NCBI GenBank assembly: GCA_914767715.1
Contig: OU612069.1
Coordinates: forward strand, 5,704,001-5,768,000
Source of the DNA: Membranipora membranacea
Taxonomy: Eukaryota; Bryozoa; Gymnolaemata; Cheilostomatida; Membraniporidae
Length of the DNA: 64,000 bases
Direction of reading: 5' to 3'
Every line of letters starts with the position of its first letter. Position 1 is the first letter of the stretch. The notes beneath the pieces were generated by a model, which worked only from the letters and a program-made list of their open reading frames with translations, was not told where the DNA came from and ran no database searches. This document shows, piece after piece, positions 1 through 11,000 of the stretch. The translations under genes and the position numbers were made by a program.

Positions 1-411
1 GTTTTATAAACTGGTTAGAGAACCTTGTTTATCAATCCTGGTTTATATTGCCTTGTTTCATAAACTGGTTAGAGAACCTTGTTTATTAATCCTTGTTCCT
101 TGTTCCAATAATAAGTGAGTTTATTATTCAGTAATCCTTGTATTGTAGTGTAAGAGTGAGAAGCTAGAGAGTTCTACTTAATCAAGGCCCAGTATGCTCC
201 TTATATACTGGGGGAACAATAGGAGCGCACAATCTAATCAAATAAAAGATTAGCCAATAATAGCGGCTGTATCAGTCTTATAAAGCATGAGTGGAATTGG
301 CCCAAAGTAATACTATGATTCACTTGAGTGCATCTATTTAAACAAAGGAGCTGGCCTTAATACAAAAGATAAACATTGAGTGCATAGCATACACTCATAG
401 CGTTCTCATCA
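1..411 (-). repeat. 3' LTR of the gypsy element, cut by window start
   Basis: This matches 7629-8041 almost base for base. On the minus strand the LTR starts TGATGAGAACGC at position 411, directly after a purine tract. About 270 bp of the LTR should lie beyond the window edge. An internal tandem duplication of about 47 bp (motif AACTGGTTAGAGAACC) is present in both LTRs. A minus-strand AATAAA is at 120-125. Confidence 0.95.
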
Positions 412-423
412 TACTCCCTTCCA
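412..423 (-). promoter_or_regulatory. Polypurine tract (plus-strand primer site)
   Basis: On the minus strand the bases TGGAAGGGAGTA abut the TG start of the 3' LTR. This is where an RNase H-resistant primer for second-strand synthesis is expected in LTR elements. Confidence 0.8.
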
Positions 424-515
424 GCATTGAAAAATAAAACAATGCGACCAAGAATGGGAAGCTTTGAGTGAGTATGTCCATATGATTGTCTATAATCCTT
501 GAGTTTAATTTTTGG

Positions 516-3500
516 CTAGTATGTGTTGACAGGATATTTAATCCCGACACGCTCTTTAGTAAGAGTAGCCATCTTCTCGTCTATGCTGGCTAATGTCCGA
601 ACATGGTCACCTTTGAGCTTGTTCAAAAAGGCTAGTTCCCGGTCTATGTACTTGAGTTTGAGTTGTTGCTCCTGGTAAGAGACTCTGTAAGGTTGAGTTT
701 CTGTAGCTGGTTTGGGTGGTCTGTTAGACTTGTAGTAAGTGGTGCTGGTTTCTGGTTTCCTCGGTGTTCCTCTGATAGGAGATATAGGTTTGGGGATGGT
801 GGGTAGCTTTAGATCTGCGTACCTTAGGTCTATATCCACAGGTGGGGGTAGCGGTCTTCTCCGATCTCTTGAGGTGGACTGTCGGTGGTGTGTAGCACTT
901 GAGTAAGGGAGAGGAGGACAGTTTTTCTGGATCTGGATTTTGTCTCTAGCTGCGTGCCAGCTTTCTCGGTCGATTTTAGTTCCATAGCTCTTGGTGTGGT
1001 GAGCTTTTTCGTTGTGGTGGTATATTCCTGTGGCTGAGCTAGATAGGACTCCGCATGTATTACAGGCGTGGACTATGTAGTGGGCCCAGGTGTGTAAACA
1101 AATCTGCTCCTTTGATTTCTCCTTGGTGTTCATTCCACATAGCCGACATTGGTTGGTTTGTTTTATCGACTTCAGTAGCTCCTTCTGTCTACCGATCGTG
1201 AACTCCGAGACATAGATATCTCTTCTAGGTTGCTGAAAAGATATGGACCTATTAGCGATAGGTTCAAACCTAATGTGGCTAATCCTGATGGGTGATTTTC
1301 TTGGAATTATGAGCAATTCCTCCTCCTCCTGTTTTTGAATTCTAAGCGATTCATCCTGGTTATGTTTTTGAATTTTGAGCAATTCATCCTTTTTACATTG
1401 CCTCTGAATTTTATCTAATTCATCTTTAGCAATGTCAAGACTGGTTAGGACAGGATTATCAATAATCTGTTCAACTCTTACCTGCACTTTTGAGGGTGCT
1501 TTCTTGATAGGAGCTGATGGTCTACTGATATTTTCTGGTTCCTGGTTAGCCTCAGTAATGGTCTCCTGACCAGTGGTGGTTTCCTGATCCATGTCCAGTA
1601 AGCTATCCTGATTCCTGGTTTGGATGACAGGAATAGTTACCTGGTCAGAGTCAGACTCAGAGGAATCTGAAGAGCTGTCCGAGAGAGATGAGTATTTTGA
1701 AGGTCGCATGTTGTTGTTGTTGTTGTGTTTAGGTAATGTCTGGTCATTATCACCTTTGCATGCTCTATTTATGCTACCTGTTACGTAATAAGTGGGAGGA
1801 GTTTTAATTGCATAACTGCTCCTCCCCCACTTAACAGGTAGTCTTTTAATTGGTCTCTCTATGGGATTAACAGATTTCTTGTGCCTAGAGAGGCATGGCC
1901 ATTCTTCCTCGTCCAATGGCGTTAGAGTATCCTCCTGAGCTGGTTCCTGATTGGATATCTTATATACCACAAAATCTTTAAACTTTTCCGGAAGTTTCCG
2001 GGTTCGTTTGAGATTTTCCGTTTCCGTGTTTGGTATATTATTATTTCCAGTACTGGCAATTTCTTGCTCTGAAACAATTACATCCGGTTCTTCTAGTGAT
2101 TCCTGTTTCACTTCCTTAGGCGTGACAGTGACTCCACTTTCTGAGTTTTCCATTGGTTTTCTGTAGATTATTTCCATCATTTCTTGAAGTTTGTCTGGTG
2201 AGTATGGAGTTTCTTCTTCTGTTTTTGGTCCTTTTCCATAATTTTCCCTTGGGTAGCCAGTCCTGGTAGGTTGCTTGAGGGTTTCTGGTATTCTAGGAGC
2301 TTGTCCCCATGACTGAGTGGCTGAGACGTATAGTTTTAGCCGACTTTCATGTTCCAGAGCTCTCCTATCATGCAATTCAATCAAGTAGGTGTGATTAGAA
2401 TTTGCCTCCAGGATTTTGTATGGTCCAATCCACTTTGGTTGAAGCTTAGCCGTTGTATTCTTCTTATGTCTCTTGTTTTTCAGCCAGACCTGGTCTCCTA
2501 CTTCAAAAGCTGGAGGTTGTCGGTGGTCTGCTAATCTGATATTAGCTTGTTTCTCCCGAAGTGTATCATATGCCTCTGTCATCCTATTATGGATCAACAC
2601 TGCATATTCCTCTCGGCTGATACTAGTTTCCTCCACTCCTGAGACCAGTGTATCTGGTAAGGTAAGTTCCCTACCAAACATGAGGTAGTTTGGGGTTTCT
2701 CCTGTCAGACTGTGTGGCATTCCCCTTATTGATCTAGTCAAGTAGGGTAGTACCAGATCCCAGTCTGTGTCATCTCTGTTCAAGAGGGCAGCTCTGAGGG
2801 CATTTCCAAGATCCTTATTGCCTCGTTCCACAACTCCATTACCTTGCGGGTGGTACGGAGTTGTCTTACTTTTGTCTACTTTCCAAAGTTGACATAGTTC
2901 TTTGAGGAGTTGTCCCTCAAACTGCGCTCCTCTATCCGTGTGAATCCTTTCCGGCAGTCCAAAGTAGTTAAATACTTGTCTCTCTAAAGTTTCCACTATG
3001 GTGATTGCTGTACCATCTGGGATGGCTATAGCATCTTTCCATCTGGTGAAATGGTCCGAGATAACTAGTATCATTGAGTTTCCACGAGGTGTTTTCTGTA
3101 GTGGTCCAACTAGGTCTAGACTTACCACCTGCCATGGTCTGCCTGCAAATAGTCTTTGTTGAGATTGAACTTGTGTATCTCTACTATGTTTTGCAGATTG
3201 ACAGATCTCACAGGAGTTTACAGCCCGCCGGATATATCCAACCATTCCTGGCCAGAACCAGGTTAGTTTTATCCTTTGGTAAGTTTTATTTATACCAGAA
3301 TGGTGCTGTGTGTGGTATTGTCTGATTACTAGTGGTCTCATTTCCTTTGGACATATGATAGTCCATATGTCCCTGTTGTTGATCCTAGTCCTGACTTTGA
3401 GAATTCCATCCATGATCTTCATAATAGGCATTAATTCACATAATCTTTTGAATTCTGTGCTGCCTTGATTGATCAATTCCTTCCTTGGAGTGTTTCCTTC

Positions 3501-6128
3501 GGCTATCATCCTCCTGATTAGACCTAGTTCACTTCCTTCTCTAGACTGAAGAGGAATGATTTCCTGTCTATGGTCCGATGATAGTGTCATCTTCTGTATG
3601 GTTGGTGTACTAGTGTCTATGAGTCCTCCAGTGGTGTCTGCACCGACGTCATGAATCTTCCTAGCATTACTTATTGGAGTTATCCTCTCTATTTGCTGAT
3701 TTGATGATCTAAGCCATTCCTGAGTCATCTGTTGCTGTCCTGATAGTCTGAGCCATTCCTGGTATCCGAGTTTACTCCCTTCCAAGCTTGAACTATGTGG
3801 TTTAGTTTTAACAGTAGCTGAGAAAGACAGTCCATTATCTCTCCCTTCCAAAACTTGACCACTATCCAGTTCAACTTGGTCTATAATCTCCAGATCCTTC
3901 CATCCAGGTCCTCCATCCCTGTTAGTTATCCTAGTACATTGTATACAGTCTGAGCACTGTCTTGACAATCCGTCAGCATTCCCATGCTTGATACCAGCTC
4001 TGTGCTGTAGTTTAAAAGAGAATTCCTCTAGTATTTCCAGCCATCTAGCTACTTGATGTGATGGTTCTCTCCTTTTGTATAACCATTGTAGAGAGGCATG
4101 GTCCGTCCTACATGTGAACTTTCTACCATAAAGATATGGCCTGAAATGTTTTACTGCCTTTACAACAGCTAACAATTCTCTCCTTGTTACACAGTAGTTC
4201 CTTTCCGCTGGAGAAAATGTTTTACTCCAGTATGCTATCACCCTCTCCTCATTGTTGTGTATCTGTGACAAGACTGCCCCAGCTCCATCCAGACTAGCGT
4301 CTGTATCCAGGATAAAATCCTTACTGTAGTCAGGATAAGCTAAGACCGGCGATTTGGTTATGAAATTTTTAAGTTTTGCAAATGCCGTCTGTTCCTCCTT
4401 GGTCCATATGAACTGAGATCCTTTAGAAGTCAACCTGTTTAGAGGTTTGGCCACTGTTGCAAAGTCTGGGCAGAATTTCCTATAGTAACCAACGAATCCC
4501 AGAAATGTCCTCACTTCTGATTGTTTTTTAGGAGTCTGCCATTCTGCTACAGCTTTAACCTTTTCTGGATCAGTAGATACTCCCTCCTTACTAACCATGT
4601 GTCCAAGGTATTTGACCTCCTCCTGGAGTAAATAACACTTAGATGGTTTTAGTTTGAGTTTTGCTGATCTGAATCTTTTGAAGACCGTTTCCAGCCTGTC
4701 CATATGAGTATCAAAATCTTTTGAGAAGACAATGACATCATCTAGGTATAGGAGTAAGCTTTTCCATTGTAGTCCTGAGAGAATCTGTTCCATTAATCTT
4801 TCGAAGGTGGCTGGTGCTGATGTTAGTCCAAATGGTAGAACTTTCCATTTCCATAGTCCTCCTCTAGTGATGAATGCAGATTTCTCCTGAGCTTCCTGGT
4901 CCAGTTTTATTTGCCAGTACCCAGAACACATATCCAGTGTACTGAATAACAGACTTCCTGAGAGAGCGTCCAGACTGTCATCTATCCTGGGTAGGGGGTA
5001 AGCATCCTTCCTGGTTACTGCGTTCAGCTGCCTATAGTCTATACATAGCCTCCAGCCTGAACCCTTTTTCACCAAGACTACCCCACTACACCATCCTGAG
5101 TCTGTTGGTTCCACTAATCCTCTTTGTACTAGCTCCTTGACCTGCTTTTCAACCTCTTGATCCTTCTCCACGCCCAACCTTCTGGGAGGTTGGCGTATAG
5201 GACGCGTTCCAGGTTCCACAGGTATACTATGAGCTACCAGATTAGTCTGTCCAATGTCTGTATCATCTTTACTAAACACATCCTGGTATTCTGTTAGAAT
5301 TCTGGCCAACTGCTGTTCCTGTTGTGGTGACTGGCAGTTATTTTTGGCATTTTCGTACAGGGAAACCATGTGTTCTGGTAATCTGATCACAGAGCTAAGA
5401 TTCCTACATTTTATAGGGTTGTCCCCTCTTCCTTGATTTGTTTTGTTATCTTCTTTATAGATTTGATCCTCTGTGACTGGAGTGAATGTTCCTAGCATAG
5501 TTCCTGCTCTTATGGTGACAGGAGCTTGACTGAGGTTCAAACATCTAACAGTGATCCTTCCTTTAGATGACAATTTGGTGAGAGTAGCTGCCAAGACTAC
5601 TTGAGATGGATTATCTTCAGAGTTCTCCACTATTCCAATCTGATGAGCTGGTTGTGAGGTAAGTCTACAAACCAGATGAGTTTCCGAGCCTGGTGGTACT
5701 TGAGTATTAGATATGATCTGGACTTTATTCCAGAGCAGTGACCCATCTCTACTGGTACAGGCTAGCTTCTGATCCTGTAGAATTAGTATTCCTTGGTCCA
5801 ATATCAGTGTACATTGGTTTTCGTTGAAGAATTTCATCCCGAGTATAGCATCATTTGTGATGTTAGCTACTTTAAATGGTATTTGTATTTGTCTGGTCCT
5901 GATCCTACAGGACAATACAATTGTGCCATAAACAAGTAATCCGCTTCCATCAGCCATACTAGCAGTAGTCTCATTGGCTGTTAATCGAGTTTTGGTGTGA
6001 TCAGATAATTTGCTGAAGAGATGCCTGGAGAGAATGTTATCAGTACTACCACTGTCTAGCAAATACTGGAGGGGTTGACCCTCAACTTTGCCTGGTATGT
6101 ACAAACAATCATGAGTTTGCCAGTCCAC
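516..6128 (-). CDS. pol: Pol polyprotein of Ty3/gypsy element with long C-terminal extension
   Basis: About 1870 residues are uninterrupted. Domains in order: aspartic protease (LLDSGSTDN near residue 25), reverse transcriptase (YLDD near 457), RNase H (DASLDGAGA, CRTDHASLQWL), integrase with an HHCC zinc domain (near 940), DDE residues (near 1005, 1064 and 1100) and a GPY motif (WIGPYKI near 1232). These domains copy the element RNA and insert the cDNA. The frame is already open from about 6284, overlaps gag in the -1 frame and has no convincing ATG, so translation probably comes from frameshifting; 6128 is only the first GTG. Beyond residue 1290 some 580 residues follow that are not standard Pol: charged disordered sequence, a Cys/His-rich segment (about 1657-1715) and a helical C-terminus. 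Everything catalytic appears intact. Confidence 0.95.
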   Translation of the reverse strand: MDWQTHDCLYIPGKVEGQPLQYLLDSGSTDNILSRHLFSKLSDHTKTRLTANETTASMADGSGLLVYGTIVLSCRIRTRQIQIPFKVANITNDAILGMKFFNENQCTLILDQGILILQDQKLACTSRDGSLLWNKVQIISNTQVPPGSETHLVCRLTSQPAHQIGIVENSEDNPSQVVLAATLTKLSSKGRITVRCLNLSQAPVTIRAGTMLGTFTPVTEDQIYKEDNKTNQGRGDNPIKCRNLSSVIRLPEHMVSLYENAKNNCQSPQQEQQLARILTEYQDVFSKDDTDIGQTNLVAHSIPVEPGTRPIRQPPRRLGVEKDQEVEKQVKELVQRGLVEPTDSGWCSGVVLVKKGSGWRLCIDYRQLNAVTRKDAYPLPRIDDSLDALSGSLLFSTLDMCSGYWQIKLDQEAQEKSAFITRGGLWKWKVLPFGLTSAPATFERLMEQILSGLQWKSLLLYLDDVIVFSKDFDTHMDRLETVFKRFRSAKLKLKPSKCYLLQEEVKYLGHMVSKEGVSTDPEKVKAVAEWQTPKKQSEVRTFLGFVGYYRKFCPDFATVAKPLNRLTSKGSQFIWTKEEQTAFAKLKNFITKSPVLAYPDYSKDFILDTDASLDGAGAVLSQIHNNEERVIAYWSKTFSPAERNYCVTRRELLAVVKAVKHFRPYLYGRKFTCRTDHASLQWLYKRREPSHQVARWLEILEEFSFKLQHRAGIKHGNADGLSRQCSDCIQCTRITNRDGGPGWKDLEIIDQVELDSGQVLEGRDNGLSFSATVKTKPHSSSLEGSKLGYQEWLRLSGQQQMTQEWLRSSNQQIERITPISNARKIHDVGADTTGGLIDTSTPTIQKMTLSSDHRQEIIPLQSREGSELGLIRRMIAEGNTPRKELINQGSTEFKRLCELMPIMKIMDGILKVRTRINNRDIWTIICPKEMRPLVIRQYHTQHHSGINKTYQRIKLTWFWPGMVGYIRRAVNSCEICQSAKHSRDTQVQSQQRLFAGRPWQVVSLDLVGPLQKTPRGNSMILVISDHFTRWKDAIAIPDGTAITIVETLERQVFNYFGLPERIHTDRGAQFEGQLLKELCQLWKVDKSKTTPYHPQGNGVVERGNKDLGNALRAALLNRDDTDWDLVLPYLTRSIRGMPHSLTGETPNYLMFGRELTLPDTLVSGVEETSISREEYAVLIHNRMTEAYDTLREKQANIRLADHRQPPAFEVGDQVWLKNKRHKKNTTAKLQPKWIGPYKILEANSNHTYLIELHDRRALEHESRLKLYVSATQSWGQAPRIPETLKQPTRTGYPRENYGKGPKTEEETPYSPDKLQEMMEIIYRKPMENSESGVTVTPKEVKQESLEEPDVIVSEQEIASTGNNNIPNTETENLKRTRKLPEKFKDFVVYKISNQEPAQEDTLTPLDEEEWPCLSRHKKSVNPIERPIKRLPVKWGRSSYAIKTPPTYYVTGSINRACKGDNDQTLPKHNNNNNMRPSKYSSLSDSSSDSSESDSDQVTIPVIQTRNQDSLLDMDQETTTGQETITEANQEPENISRPSAPIKKAPSKVQVRVEQIIDNPVLTSLDIAKDELDKIQRQCKKDELLKIQKHNQDESLRIQKQEEEELLIIPRKSPIRISHIRFEPIANRSISFQQPRRDIYVSEFTIGRQKELLKSIKQTNQCRLCGMNTKEKSKEQICLHTWAHYIVHACNTCGVLSSSATGIYHHNEKAHHTKSYGTKIDRESWHAARDKIQIQKNCPPLPYSSATHHRQSTSRDRRRPLPPPVDIDLRYADLKLPTIPKPISPIRGTPRKPETSTTYYKSNRPPKPATETQPYRVSYQEQQLKLKYIDRELAFLNKLKGDHVRTLASIDEKMATLTKERVGIKYPVNTY

Positions 6129-6194
6129 ATCTCTGATCCTAGTTTTCCCTGATTTCCTGACTCGATTTTTAGCTTTAGTAGACTCATTATGGAG

Positions 6195-6245
6195 AGGTCC
6201 TTGCTGAGTTGAGTCTATTCCTGAGTGGGACCTTGGGAGTTTAAA
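6195..6245 (-). promoter_or_regulatory. Probable -1 ribosomal frameshift signal between gag and pol
   Basis: The minus strand reads T TTA AAC at 6245-6239, exactly in the gag codon register (act tta aac). This is a classical X XXY YYZ slippery heptamer. Five nucleotides later AGGTCC (6233-6228) can pair with GGACCT (6200-6195), giving a 6 bp stem with a 27 nt loop. Pol lies in the -1 frame and the overlap runs from about 6284 to the gag stop at 6215-6217, so slippage here would give Gag-Pol. Sequence, register and spacing are seen; function is inferred. Confidence 0.75.
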
Positions 6246-7315
6246 GTCTGCTGATTGTTTGTAGCCGACTGGGAATTCCCATTTTCACTCTGTAATTGCG
6301 GACAGTTCCTCTTCAAGTGTGATCCTCCACATTGATAACAGTTGAGTTTCCTGGGTACCTGGCTTTTCTTAGGATAATTCGTCGGTTGGTTTTGACTTAT
6401 CATCATGGGATTGTTTTCCAAATAGCCTGGAAATCCCATTTGAGGAAAAGACGGGTTCAACTGATGGTATCCTGGGTAAGAAGGAGCCATGAAAATGGGC
6501 TGTTGTGTCATATGAGCCTGGTTCGGTACCATATTCTGTAGTAAATCATTTGAGCATGATCTATTTCCTGAGTCCTGTTTTCCTTGTTTGAGTTCCACTA
6601 ATGTTTCCTGCATTAGTTTTAGAGTATCCAACAAGACATTTTGTTCCTCCGAGATAGTAGATAGCCTGGTTTTAGTTTCTGTTCCTAGTCCCACGAATAT
6701 GTCTGAGGCAGCTACCGCATCTGCGATTGTAGTTGGTCTAACAGTGGTTAGATGTCTTTTGAGTTCCAGATCTCCAGAATTCCTTAAGAATTTATCCACA
6801 GCCATGTCCATCCGATCCTCAGCTCCTAGATTTGGGTAGCCAACTTCCAGATATTTGAGAATAGCTTTTCCATATTCGTGAAAGCTTTGTGTTTTGGTTT
6901 TCTTGATTTCGTCCAGGTTTATCCTAGCATTCTTCTGTGTTAGACCAAACTCTGTGCGTAGGTTTTGGAACAAAGTGTCTATATCGTCACCTTTCCCACA
7001 ATCCCTAGCTTAGTCCTTGAGTTTTCCTCTGAGATGTATCAAGGTTTCCTGGTTTGTCCAATTGTTAGTGTTTGCTATTTCCTGGAATTGAGTGATGAAG
7101 AGTTCGACATCTCCTACACCATTGTAAGATGGTGCTTTGTATCGATCTCGTCTGTCCTGGTTGTTCCTGGTTGCTGCCGTTAAGGCAGCAATTAGATTTT
7201 CCATGTTTAGTTGATTTCCTGGTCCTGGTTGAGTGACTGGTTCATCAATTTCTAATTGGTTATTGATGTTAGCCAGTTCCTGTTCCTGAGATTGTCGCCT
7301 GGCTCTCCTTGCCAT
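6215..7315 (-). pseudogene. gag: Gag of gypsy element, one in-frame stop
   Basis: An ATG at 7315 (MARRARRQSQ) opens a frame that continues to a TAG at 6215-6217, 366 codons, interrupted only by a TAA at 7010-7012 after residues HLRGKLKD. The same frame continues past it with capsid-like sequence, so the stop is a point lesion rather than the gene end. A zinc knuckle of CX2CX3HX4C form (CYQCGGSHLKRNC, residues about 325-337) marks nucleocapsid; the middle spacer is three rather than the usual four. Gag would form the particle that packages element RNA. Read-through of the TAA is possible but unsupported, so this copy probably depends on Gag from relatives. Confidence 0.88.
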
Positions 7316-7339
7316 TGTTTATACTCCGCTGACAGGATG

Positions 7340-7357
7340 ATCCCACTGCTGCCACCA
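7340..7357 (-). promoter_or_regulatory. Primer-binding site, tRNA-Leu-like
   Basis: Three nucleotides inside the 5' LTR the minus strand reads TGGTGGCAGCAGTGGGAT, the complement of a tRNA 3' end with CCA. It fits the 3' end of metazoan tRNA-Leu (recalled, ...ATCCCACCGCTGCCACCA) with one mismatch. This is where minus-strand DNA synthesis would be primed. Confidence 0.8.
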
Positions 7358-7360
7358 AAA

Positions 7361-8041
7361 TGTGATAAACTATCAGATGGTCTGATATGTCACATAAACT
7401 GGGATCGCTGCCAGAAGATTGAATATCAATGGTGTGAGACCAGTAATTGCAACTTGTATAGATTTCTAGCTTGCTTGATGGTTTTGAATGGTCATCTACT
7501 TCTTGTAATCTAGGCAACTATAATTTGCTAGCTCAAGGGTTTAATCTTGTAACCAGGAGATTATACTATAGAAATACTAAGTAGATATCTTCCCAACTCT
7601 AGCTATTAATCCTTGCTTATATTGCCTGGTTTTATAAACTGGTTAGAGAACCTTGTTTATCAATCCTGGTTTATATTGCCTTGTTTCATAAACTGGTTAG
7701 AGAACCTTGTTTATCAATCCTTGTTCCTTGTTCCAATAATAAGTGAGTTTATTATTCAGTAATCCTTGTATTGTAGTGTAAGAGTGAGAAGCTAGAGAGT
7801 TCTACTTAATCAAGGCCCAGTATGCTCCTTATATACTGGGGGAACAATAGGAGCGCACACAATCTAATCAAATAAAAGATTAGCCAATAATAGCGGCTGT
7901 ATCAGTCTTATAAAGCATGAGTGGAATTGGCCCAAAGTAATACTATGATTCACTTGAGTGCATCTATTTAAACAAAGGAGCTGGCCTTAATACAAAAGAT
8001 AAACATTGAGTGCATAGCATACACTCATAGCGTTCTCATCA
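7361..8041 (-). repeat. 5' LTR of the gypsy element (681 bp)
   Basis: On the minus strand the LTR starts TGATGAG at 8041 and ends TTATCACA at 7361, with TG...CA termini. The outer border is fixed by loss of identity with the 3' LTR after position 411; the inner border by the primer site. The same internal 47 bp tandem duplication is present as in the 3' LTR. Confidence 0.93.
7748..7836 (-). promoter_or_regulatory. LTR core promoter and polyadenylation signal
   Basis: A minus-strand TATATAAG (7828-7835) lies within an imperfect palindrome CCCAGTAT...ATACTGGG. An AATAAA (7748-7753) follows about 80 nt downstream in transcript sense. This is the usual spacing for a short U3-R-U5 arrangement, with initiation expected near 7800. 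The same pair is present in the 3' LTR. Confidence 0.6.
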
Positions 8042-11000
8042 AAATACAGATTGAATTATGGCCCATCAAAGGTAGGGATGTCTGCAAGAAAAATGCCATT
8101 ATAGCATATAGAGATAATGAGTTTTTGGCATCCAGCTGTGCACAATTTTCCCCCAGTGAATCAAAAACCGCAGGCACTATAACGATCATTGAAGTGTCCC
8201 CTCTGCTTATCCTTACTCTGTGATATAATAATTGGGACCGCACCCTTCACTGTTCAGTTTCGTGGTCAATGATTGTCATAAAGATGAAAATTAACTGTGA
8301 AATAACAAGGAAGAATCAACGTAAGTTGATTACTGCAGTAGATGAATGCACTTTAATAATATTCTATCATCACTTATCGACAAACGCAAACCACGTCTTC
8401 CGTCAGTATGCAAATGTACTTTGGGGGTGATATCGTAATGCGTTGTGCCACAAAACTCCTTCCGACCTCGGGAAGTTCCCCATCACGTGAGAATGAGGAT
8501 GTATTTGCTAAATTGGATAACAACGCTGCAGTGCTGTCTCATGAAAAAACTAACTAACTTGCAATCTAATCTTTGGTCTCCTACATTATGTAAAATTCAG
8601 TGCCGATAATGGTTATTGAGGTTAGCTGAGCCTTCGGCCATTCATGTTGTATGATGATGCCACTCTGATGAAAAGCAGTCGAATCAAGATTATATTGGTC
8701 TGTATGAGTATAAATATTAAAAAGCTCTGCTATGGGTCTTTGAATATTCCTGTTATAATGTAGAGTGACCACTGTCCTGGTGACAGCATTGATAAGATAA
8801 GCCTACCTTGTATCTGCAGTCAGAAGACGGAAATGAAGGTGATACCCGTAATCCTCTCTGTCTCTACCAGTAATATAAGTCTGTATCAGTGGTCACCATC
8901 CTATGATATCTGGTTTTCAAGCACTACCAGTACATGTCTACACAGGGTATCCAGCTTTGAGAAGTTAATGTCTGTTTTCTAGTGATGTAGATGGCTTGAT
9001 TCTATATGATATAAACACAGAGTAACAATATATCCTTCCTCTGGCCTTGACTTGTTGCTATACAATGGCAGGCGGTGCAGATATTAACACCGCATTGTGT
9101 CTCTAATTCATCATCTCTGGCGACCTCTGAATTGCGCAATAAATGATGAGATATAAATGAACAAGCGCATACCAAGGGGCGTAAAGAAGTTACAAACCTC
9201 CCCTTGTTTGCAAACAGTTCATGATGAGATTAATATGTCTATGTTTGATTGTGTTATTCTCTATTGTGCATTGACAAGGACTGTTCTATCAAGTATTGTC
9301 TCATTCATTATGTTGTACAGTGAGTGCAACCAGTAATCTGTACTGATGTTTTCTTTTATATTACTACACCTGTTGCTTGTATCACTAGCCGAAACATTTG
9401 TGACAGATGTCAATCAAACATTGATATTGATATCGGTTTACATCGAAATCAGTCATGGAATAGCAAACCTACTGGATCTGAGCCAAATTACGTCAGTTTG
9501 TATAACAGAAGTCCCAAAGAGGATATTTTGGCTGTTAATTCAAAGCTATGGATATTATTCAATTGATACACTATGACAAACTTGTCTCAAAGGTGTAGTG
9601 GGGGGGGGACAAGTTAAGTTAGTTGGATTAAACAGGAAGTGAGTTTCAACCATAAGGCTAGTTTTAGCGATTACAAAGTGTCGGGAGGGCTGGTAGTAGC
9701 ATTGGCAAAGTGGTTGATAAAAAAATGCTACTACCAGCTCTCCGGACACCGTTCAAGCTGATGTTATGTTCATGTGTTGTGCTTGATTTGCTGTCAGTAT
9801 ATTGTTTGAGTTAGCGATCTAACACCCAGGCTCAGCTCAGGTACCCTGTGTCAGGGTGGTTACCCTGTAAACTCCTCCCACATTGTAAGGCAAAGGATAT
9901 GGTTAAATATGTCTAGGGCTACACATCCTTGCCATTGCAAACCTTCCATCATGTAACTAGAAACAAACAATGTTGGAATAGGTTTGGATTTAGTATTTTT
10001 TGTTGATGTTGTTGATGAGGTGTAGAATACTTACAGAAATGAGATTAGCTGGCCGTTTCTATGTAATGCAACTGATTAGATGTCATGATGATCTGATCGG
10101 TGATTTCAGTTGAATAGAGAGCAGGTGAAGAATCAAGAGCGATGCCTCTGGCGGAGGACACCTTCATTTAGATTGCTGTCGAGTGTTTCTAAATTTGTTT
10201 TTTTCATATTTACAAATTAGAGAGAGTGTTGCTGGCTGTGACAAAGTAGTGGCTATCTAAAGCACCACCCACCCAATGATGCACTCCAGGCCTATATAAA
10301 CCAATATAATAAATTAAGTATGTCTATTGGTAATGTTAAGTGGTAAGTGTAATACAGGAAACTTCAGTGTATAACATTTACATAGAATTGTGAAGGTCAT
10401 GGACCTCATTCAAGCTCCACTAAACTTGATATCCCAAACAGTATGGGGTAAGAGGTAAGCAGATTCCTGTCTTGGCACAATTGGGTGATTGCAGACTGGA
10501 TCAGTCTCATCGTTACTGTACGTATAATGAGATATTGGAGCATCCAGACATATGGCCTTCAATTTGGAGTTGTAACCCCGTGCTCAAAAAGAGGACAAGT
10601 CCGAAAAGAAACTGTGATATATTTGTGTTTGATGGATTTCTCCGTTGAGGTGAAAAGATAATTTGTGAGTTATTATAAATTATATATGATGTGTGTTATG
10701 AAAAGTTCTAAGTTCAACATTCTTACAATCAGAATATCTACGCAGTCACACCTGACATCACCAAAAATTGATTTAAGTGAAAGCGATATATTTTGTATAT
10801 ACTCTGCTATCTCCTTCCGAATTAGGCTATCAAAAATAGAGGTGTTGATATCTGTAGTAAACCACACCCTCTTATATATTTATGATAGGATAACCAAGAA
10901 CGGCAACAACGTGAGAGGTGCTGTAGAGAATATATGGAAGGTAATAGCAGTAGAACTTGGAAATAGAGGTTATCCTGACATAACATCAATAGTATGGCAT

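Larger units (their letters stand above)
1..8041 (-). mobile_element. Ty3/gypsy LTR retrotransposon, nearly complete
   Basis: The element reads on the minus strand, with its 5' end at 8041 and its 3' LTR running off the window start. The order is LTR, primer-binding site, gag, pol (protease, reverse transcriptase, RNase H, integrase), polypurine tract, LTR. Integrase lying after RNase H places it in Ty3/gypsy (Metaviridae). Over the shared 411/413 bp the LTRs differ only by one substitution and one 2 bp indel, so the insertion is recent. Gag carries one in-frame stop, so this copy may be non-autonomous. The target-site duplication cannot be checked because the left flank lies outside the window. 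No env-like reading frame with membrane segments was seen. Confidence 0.96.

Noticed and set aside
7269-7517. Small minus-strand frame across primer site and LTR
   Set aside because: It lies in the noncoding leader and LTR of the gypsy element, in a different frame from gag.
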